Source: Theocolax elegans
Lineage: Eukaryota > Arthropoda > Insecta > Hymenoptera > Cerocephalidae
Assembly (NCBI GenBank): GCA_026168455.1
Contig: CM047425.1
Span: 3,136,001 to 3,200,000 of the forward strand
Direction: 5' to 3'
Length of the DNA stretch: 64,000 nt
Below are positions 56,708 to 64,000 of this stretch, in pieces. The notes under the pieces were generated by a model, which saw nothing but the letters and a program-made list of their open reading frames with translations, did no database searches and was not told the origin of the DNA. Made by a program: the position numbers and the translations under genes. Numbering within the stretch: position 1 is the first letter of the stretch; each line of letters begins with the position of its first letter.

Positions 56708-57405
56708 GTACTAATTGATTAAACAATTTTTAGTCAAAGTTTAGTCAAAAAAGGCATAAACTTTTTAAACAAATTATGGATTTTAAAATCTGGTTCTTAA
56801 AATCTTCCTTAAAAATTCCTTCTTTAAATACTCCCCATTAATATTCGAATCTTATCAAAATTCTATTTAAATACCATTAAAAAGATAATAATTCACTAGG
56901 TGAAACGAGATATATAAATAAATAAAGTAATTACACATTGATCGATATCGCGAAAAGAAAAAAAATATTTTCTTACAGCAAGACGGTTAATCAACTAATC
57001 TTCATTTTCTACAAGATTTGTATTGCAGATAAAAAAAAGATGCAGATGTATATATACATAACGATCGAGTAGATCAATTTTACATCGACTTTCTTAATAT
57101 ACGAAAACTCTTCCATACACTTTTTCATCGGTCTGACGTCTCACGATTCGTTTAGACGCAATCGCTATATATATAAGAACAAAAAAAAGGTATACATAAC
57201 TTGTCACGGAACGTTCGTTGATTTCCACAAAATATTACACGTAGATATTATTGCAATTTTCGTGAAAATATATATCCGACACTATATCGTATATATATAC
57301 TATATAAATTATATTTTCGCATTATAAGTACAAAAGTCAGCATCAACTCGATACATACTCGGGGGGGTTACAGATCCGCAAATCTCCTTTCCCGCGGGCG
57401 GTCTC

Positions 57406-57463
<58 letters not shown>

Positions 57464-58739
57464 CGTGAATTGCACTTAGCGAGAGAAGTATATATAGTTC
57501 ATCCCTTTTCCACCTCTTGCAGTTGAGCCCCGCGGCCTAAGCGCCTAAAACTCACCCTCTTCAGCGAGAACGGCTCTAATTGAACGCGTTTCTCCCTTTC
57601 TCGTTCCCTTCCTACCTCTCTCTCTCTATCTCTCTCTTTGTCGCTCTTTAGGCGCGTATGTGTAACGGGTATAGTGTAGGTGCACTTGAAAATGGTTCGA
57701 CCAACTTTGGGAGACAATGGAGGTAGGCACGCGACCAAATATTTTCTTCATTTTTCATCGTTGTATATACGTATATAGTATATACACTGTATACATTGTT
57801 CATATATAGTGCAGGCTGTGGGTGTGTAATGGACACGTTGTTTTATACAAATGTATAATAATATTTTCTTACTATTTTTTTTATTTGAAGCAACGTGTTT
57901 AATTTATTAAGTATATGTATATATATATATATATAGGTGGGTTGAACGGGTTCGTGTAGGAAATTTTTTTGTATAGTATCTGAATTTTTAATAATGTCAT
58001 CGATTGTATTTCGAATTTTTTAATTTACTATTTGTTATTCTCCGTGCAGACTGAAAAAAATGGATTTTCAATCTAAACTGAATTCGTCTTAAATATATAC
58101 CTCACCAAGAAAATTTGGTTGGTTCAACGTGGTTATTTTTTAACAATTAAACGGATTCTTCGATAATCGAGTGGAATGCATTCTTTTGTAAAAAATGAGA
58201 TGGTACGACTCGAAAAAAATCTAAAATCAATCAAATTCCTCTTGAATATAAAGAAATCACATTGGAGCAACCGGATTTTCTTTTTGAAGAATAAATTAAG
58301 AAGAACTCAGCTTAGATCAATAATATATTCTTTTTAGTGTATTTAGCAGAGTGGAAGATCACTCCAATTTTTCGACAAATGTGAATCATTGTGTACTTTA
58401 GTGGAAATTTCGTTGATGTTTTCATTTTTTTAGCCCATTGTCATCGGAGTGGACATTTTTAAGCCGATAGACAATTCACTTATAGTGATGTTATCGGAAA
58501 TATCAAAAATAATGTTGCAATTAAATGATTTCTTACATTTCAAAAAGTGCAATTTGATTCAATACTCGGTTACATAGAAATTCAACATTGCGGTTCGGAG
58601 GTAATAGAAAATATTGCAATCACTGTCATTTTTTAACAATCGGTAGAAAATATGGATTGTTATATAGTCTAGGAAGGTAGCTATTGTGCTAACCTAAAAA
58701 AAAAAGTCAAATTTCTACCAGTGCAAGTATATCGAATAC
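56708..58739. other. Non-coding stretch with a long CA microsatellite
   Basis: Contains a C/G-richer patch at about 57360-57720 with the (CA)n tract, plus (TA)n near 57910-57930. Segments at about 58047-58340 share GAAGAA/TTCTTC-type words in opposite orientations and might be a decayed MITE. No exon recognised. Confidence 0.4.
57406..57460. repeat. (AC)n microsatellite
   Basis: About 27 uninterrupted AC units, seen directly; the longest microsatellite in the window. Confidence 0.95.
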
Positions 58740-59000
58740 GTTTATAATATTGAAAAAACGTAAGAGTGTGTTGAAAAATGTTAGAGAAGAGGCGCTTTTT
58801 ATCATCCATATAATATTATAATACGTGAGATTAGGTTCACATTTTTCCTACGATTTTTCTCCAAAACGCAATAATATTTTACTTTCAAATTTAGCACACC
58901 CATAGATTATCCATAAACGAAAGGGCCTCTTTTCTTATTTCCCCATATACTCTTTCTAATTACCAATTATCGCGTTTATCGGTAAGGTAAGGATTATAAA
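58740..59000. mobile_element. Decayed relative of the 62066 palindromic family
   Basis: Inverted parts GAGAAGAGGCGCTTTTTA (about 58781-58798) and GGGCCTCTTTTCTTATTT (about 58923-58940) flank AAAACGCAATAATATTTTAC, and the far end reads TCGCGTTTATCGGTAAGGTA. The same words in the opposite sense occur in the 48925-49113 insert (AAGAGAAGAGGCGCCTTCG, CCTTATCGGCAATCG). Boundaries are uncertain. Confidence 0.45.
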
Positions 59001-62000
59001 AAGTAGTCAATACTTTACTTTTAGCAAAATATCTTCCAATTTTAACATTTTTTTGTTTCTTCTTATTTTTCAAATATGACGTATACCTTTCGCAAAAACG
59101 ATGGTTAATATCTGGGCTTCTGGTATTCTGCACATTTTCACATGACAAAATACACACGATGTTCTCCTTCTTAATTACAATTAATCATCACAAATTCCAC
59201 GCTTTATAGTTTGATTAATTATGAATTTTTCATTTCTAACAAACAATCCTAAAAACGATGAAAATATAACGTTGCGAGATAAAAGTAAAAATAATTTTAT
59301 AAACCGTGTAGTTAGCTAATAATCTAAAAATTTCCATAGAGCGACGTATTATCCCTCCCGTATATACTCATAGTTGAGAAACAAAAGTGGTCCGTTCATT
59401 AGCCAACCTCTCTCATCTCTACCTTCTCGAGTAAAGAAGCAACAGTTTGTAGCCCTAGGCAATTCTCCGAGTCGCTAATTTTGCGCGGCTGGGAAAACAT
59501 TGTTACATCCAAGAGAGGGGGACGAAGAAGACCTCCTTCTCATCTATATAATGTCGACGAAAATTTTAACGAGATATATACGCGATATTTCGCTAACTTT
59601 AGTATATCTCTATCTCTCTTTGTTGCTTTTTGTTTTTCGTTATATCTACACGCAAACTGGTATTGTCTACCTCTCGATGATATGTATATATATATGTATG
59701 AAGTTTTTACCTGTTGGACCGCGGAGAAACTTTGGATTTTAACTCGTTTAATTACTCTCGCGTGTATAATTTTCATCCGTAAATTACGAAATTTTCGCAC
59801 TGACAAAGAAAATATAGAGATTTTTAACGTGAGTAGAATTTTTCTAAAATATTCGATTGCTCTAACGTTACTTTTTTTTAGAATCAAGAGCAATTTACAT
59901 GATTTTGAGATATTAAATTATAAAATATAAATAATACATTATAAATGTATATAATATATAAAATATAATATAATTATAATTAATTATATAAACCGCAGTT
60001 GGTAACCCTGCGTCCAAAATAAAAATAAATAACAAAAAATAAATAAATAGATAAACAACTATATAAAAGAATAATAAATAAATAACTATAAAAAATATTA
60101 ATTACAATGAAGTATTAATAATAAAAAAATTTAAATAAAATAAAAAAATGAGACTCTAAATAAGTGATTATATTTGAAGGCAAGTGCCCAATTTCTTTTA
60201 TTTATCTCTTTTTATTTAATTTTTTATTATTTTTAGTGATTTAATTATGTTTTAATTTATATTGCTGGACCGTCGATATATGAATTAATTGTTGTCATTT
60301 AAAAAAAATTCCGTTTAATTAGGAGCTACCAGATTTTCTTTATGAGTCACATATTTATAGAAATAATTCCGTTTATGGATCAAAAATTTATCTTTGCAGG
60401 TGTACGATTGGTATATACATAACATCCATCATTGCAATAGATACACACCCACATTTAAAAAAAATGTCTTAAGTGTACAATAGATAGTATAACCATCACT
60501 ATTGGTCCATCGAAAACGGCGCACACCCTATCCGTTCCTAACTGTCGGCACTTTCCCGCTTATTCAGCAATGATTCAATTCGGATATGTCCTCGTTTTTT
60601 TTTTCGTGAACCAACGACGCGCTTTCCCACCCAAAAAAAGGGAAGCCTCCCTCCCCCTCTCTCCCTCTTACTTTCACGTCTATATAAAAGAAATCGTACT
60701 TCGGGAAACAGATTGTCGAGCGTACGTTTTTTTTTTGTGGAACGCACACACCGGGACCCTTTTCTTTCTTTCTTTCCTCGCTCTTTTTTTTTTGGTGCGG
60801 CGCGAAAAAGCGTGCAAGAGCATTAGGGTCGTCGAGAGAGGAAATCGTGGGGAAAAGACGAAGTCTGAGGAGGATAGAGAATCAACTAACCAACAAGTCG
60901 TTCTTTTAATTCCGCCAAAGCCACTTCTTCCGTATAGGATCGGTGGTTGGAAAGTTGGCGACCCCTTCAGGAATACCGAGAGAAAGAGAGAGAAAGAGGG
61001 AGAGATTCAACTCCACCTACCAATCAGCCACTCGAGAGACCTATAGCGAAAGTGTACGAGCCACAAAGCGCTTTTGTGATTTAGTGGTGCACAAGCTTGC
61101 CAACCTCTTCCCACCGGAAAATCACCCCATTCGAGACTCGATTTTTCTACTTTCTTTCCTTTTTTTTCTTTCTCACCTACTGCTGGAAGATTCATTATTA
61201 CCGATTTATCGAATCATCGGGCTCGAATTAAATGGTACATAAATTCAATATGTCTGGTAATATCAATTGTGTATATATAAACAATATTGTTGACATCTAT
61301 CTTTTAATTGATCGATATATACATGGACAAAATTTTCGTGATTTTAATGTTATTGTGTGCAATCAGGAAAAAGAAGATCTCATTCGAATTTCTGCACCTT
61401 ATACTCGTATAGAGATCGGTTTAGTCTTAATATTTGACAGTTTCAGAATAAATCTACGTTTCAAAATTTGTTTTTCGTAAAGGGCAACAAGTGTTATTGA
61501 TTTTCACCATTTTAAATAATTGACGCGTTAAAATATTATCCGACAAGAGATAAATTAAATAGGTAAATTAAATAACAAGATTAATTTGATCTTGGTAAGA
61601 TTTCCCACAGTTTTAGCATTAACTGCAGTCATTGACGATCTTTTAGCTGTACATTGCATAAATTGTTTCAAATCTATACTATAAGGTTTGTATTAAAAAA
61701 AACTAATTTAGATTTTTGTTAAATATTTTTGATACTAATTTCATGCATTTTGTTAAATATTGATCGGTCATTTTCTGAAATAATTAATTATTATAGAGTT
61801 GTACATATATTCCTTGTAATTAAAATCTTACATTTTACTAGAGCATGACTTATTTCAAATTAACGATTCCGATTCACTTCAGTTTTTTTTTACCGTGTAC
61901 GTCCTAATCCACAAACCTTTTTGTGATAAAATTGACTTTGTTATACTATCAAAATCCGTGATTTTCTTTCCATGTTTCCATCAATTTTTCTGCTCAGCAT

Positions 62001-62065
62001 GAAATAAATTTTAAAAACTTGTAAAATATCTTCAATTTTAATCTAAATACTCATTCAAAATAAAC
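59001..62065. other. Mixed-composition non-coding stretch
   Basis: Two GC-richer islands, about 59460-59640 and 60530-61240; the second has long CT and GA tracts and resembles the promoter island at 33 kb, though no exon with splice sites was recognised after it. A 158-codon plus-strand frame (60570-61046) is of mixed low-complexity composition and is not accepted as a gene. The rest is AT-rich. Confidence 0.4.
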
Positions 62066-62345
62066 GAGGCACCATAGTCAATATTGATTCCTACTTTACC
62101 GACAAACGCGATAATTGCAAGTAATAAAACAGTTCATGAAAAAATAAGAAAAGAGTGTATAGAATTTGAATGTAACATGTTATTGCGTTTTCCAGAAAAG
62201 TCTTACCAAACGTATGAAACTATAACATCAAAAGGTGGAAACATTTGATATTTTTGGTAAGACTTTTCCAGAAAACGCAATATTTTAATCTCAAATTCAG
62301 CACACAGTTAGATTTCTTTAAATATTTTTTCACATAATCTTATTT
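62066..62345. mobile_element. Palindromic element (GGCACCATAGTCAATATT family)
   Basis: The strongest arms are GCGTTTTCCAGAAAAGTCTTACCAAA-type sequence at about 62185-62210 and its complement at about 62257-62281. Outer parts (ACAGTTCATGAAAAAATAAG and CTTATTTTTTTTATTAATTA) are weaker. The left part matches the 48925-49113 insert. No reading frame. Confidence 0.6.
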
Positions 62346-62918
62346 TTTTTATTAATTAATCAACTAAAGTTGAATATTAACGGAATGTCAAACCCTTTTC
62401 AGAGCTTCTTACCTTATTGATCCAAAAATAACGCAGAATTGAATATCCATATTGAATCCATCCCTCTTTACTAATAACATTGCCTAAAGACAACCTATAC
62501 AGTAATCTACTGGTTCATTAAGTGAATAATTTATAAATAATTACGTGTTATCAACTGAAAAGTTTGATTTGACCGATAAAATCTGTAACCAAAGAGAGCT
62601 ACTACTAAACCAGTCAAACGCAAAAACACCCGGTGCAGACTTCAGGCTTTTCAAAGAGCCGCTCGATCATTATGCCAACGCCTACCGATCTACCCCGAAT
62701 ATATAAAGACCAGGCCACCGGCCGAGTAAAAAAAAATCCCCAGCGGCTATTGGTCTTCCGTCAAAGATATAACTCGAATATATTCGGGTTTCCATTTCCG
62801 TTGATAACCGATGTTTATATACACGCTTGAAGATCATTGTTACCGATCTCCTTATTATGCGCGGAGTGTATATGGATTTGCTTTAGGCAATTTTTTTAAT
62901 CCTCGTTTCGATTACTGT

Positions 62919-62984
62919 AATACTTAAAATAAACTTTTTTCTCAATATATATATATATTGGTAGAAAAGTTTATTTTAAGTATT
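62919..62984. repeat. Perfect 20-bp hairpin
   Basis: AATACTTAAAATAAACTTTT (62919-62938) is perfectly inverted at 62965-62984; the 26-nt loop contains (AT)n. It may be a very small MITE or its footprint. Seen directly. Confidence 0.8.
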
Positions 62985-63195
62985 ATGCTACGATGCGGTT
63001 TTAGTCGTGAATGGTGACATTATTTCGTAATATATTGTATATGTGATTTTGATTACCTAGCATTGACGCTAGGTGGCGTTTTGTCATCTCGCGAGTGACT
63101 AATAACCAGGTCCTCGAATACTGATAACATTTCGAGTAATGTTCATTCAAAATGGTGATATTTTAAATTATAATGAGACGACTCAGTTGTATAAC

Positions 63196-63475
63196 ATTCC
63201 ATGTAGTAAAAAAAATTTGTTACCTCAAGAGGAATTCTTGATAATTATGATCCAAGAAGAAATCTTGTTGATATTAGATGGATCTTTAAAAATTTAGAAG
63301 AATATAATTGATCCTGTATATCGATCTACTTAAGTCAACCTAGTCTTAGTTTTCGACTTAAGGAAATACAGTTTGATTATAGAGGATTAATTTAATATCA
63401 ACCAGATTTCTCCTTGGGTAATATTTAAGAAGAATTCTGTTTGAAGTAACAAATTTTGTTTTTTCAATGTGTTAA
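63196..63475. mobile_element. 280-bp MITE with inverted arms
   Basis: Arms AAATTTGTTACCTCAAGAGG and its approximate complement CTGTTTGAAGTAACAAATTT, and inner arms CCAAGAAGAAATCTTGTTGA and TCAACCAGATTTCTCCTTGG. The loop is AT-rich and non-coding. Confidence 0.65.
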
Positions 63476-64000
63476 TCTTATTTGTACAAGGGTGTGGTAA
63501 AATAGATTATTATTACCGCGAGTTGAGATTGCCTAAATTCTCCCAAGGTGATTGTATGAAACTTTTCCAACCCCGATTATTTTAGAGATAGTCACTGTAT
63601 TATCACTTTGTTTGAATTAACAACATAAACATACTTTATGTATTTATTTTGTTTCGATACATAATGACTTTAAAATAAGTGTTCAGGTTCTGAAATAAAT
63701 GTACGAAGAATGAACTAAGAGGACGAGGACTATAGTTATAGCGACCTCAATAAAGTGGACTCTTTAGATAAACAGGGTGACAAAATAAATTAAATTAAAA
63801 AAAACATCCTGATAGACATTTTATTATGATTTTCTAACAATTCCTGGTGAAATATTGTTTTTTTACCAAACAACTGTATATTACATAGAAAATAGTAGAT
63901 TCCTAGTAGAAACTAGACATCTCTAACAAAAAATCGAAAGAAAATTGTTTCACCAAAACTATCCAAATTAGTGCATACAAACTCATATAATACACTTATT
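63476..64000. other. AT-rich window end
   Basis: No gene seen. A lone CCTAGTAGAAACTAGACATC terminus at 63902 probably begins another CCTAGTAGAAAT-family element that continues beyond the window. Confidence 0.5.

Noticed and set aside
60570..61046. 158-codon plus-strand frame
   Set aside because: Mixed low-complexity sequence with GA and CT tracts, no domain, and overlapping minus-strand frames of equal quality.

Overview
The window looks like non-coding and transposon-rich DNA from an insect nuclear genome. It is strongly AT-rich, carries many dinucleotide microsatellites, and has scattered islands where CpG is not depleted. It also holds an intact Ty3/Gypsy-type LTR retrotransposon primed by tRNA-Arg, a 5S-derived SINE-like element and many MITE or foldback elements. 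The overall style (AT-rich background, CpG-rich promoter islands with GA/CT tracts) fits a hymenopteran, but this is inference; no host protein here identifies a species.

Layout. 1-12 kb: AT-rich non-coding DNA with one TA-flanked terminal-inverted-repeat element (3479-4512), a 33-bp tandem repeat and a foldback element (9934-10249). 12.0-22.0 kb: a complete LTR retrotransposon on the minus strand (12013-21975), with 1388-bp LTRs in which I found no difference and a 4-bp ATAC target duplication. Reading along the element (right to left here) the order is 5' LTR, tRNA-Arg primer site, a small coiled-coil ORF, gag, pol (reached by a -1 frameshift at GGGAAAC), an accessory ORF in the env position, a polypurine tract and the 3' LTR. 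Its LTR is odd: it carries a tRNA-like segment with pol III A and B boxes and a run of about eight hairpins. 22-33 kb: a cluster of long palindromic elements, MITEs and a tRNA/5S chimeric SINE flanked by 13-bp repeats. 33.2-34.6 kb: a CpG-rich, CT-rich promoter/5'UTR island followed by a short exon (34432-34587) that probably opens a host gene on the plus strand, with a Gln/His/Pro-rich N-terminus typical of transcription factors; the gene is not recognised. 34.6-64 kb: no further exon was recognised, consistent with a long first intron. It holds a second 1.27-kb palindrome (46022-47291), several MITEs, an 825-bp tandem duplication (48061-49906) and GC-richer islands that could be enhancers.

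How the parts work together. The retrotransposon supplies the only recognisable full-length genes: Gag forms the particle, Pol supplies protease, reverse transcriptase, RNase H and integrase, and the LTRs, primer site and polypurine tract support reverse transcription. The foldback and MITE families have no transposase here and would depend on enzymes encoded elsewhere. I could not run similarity searches, so family names rest on motifs and structure.
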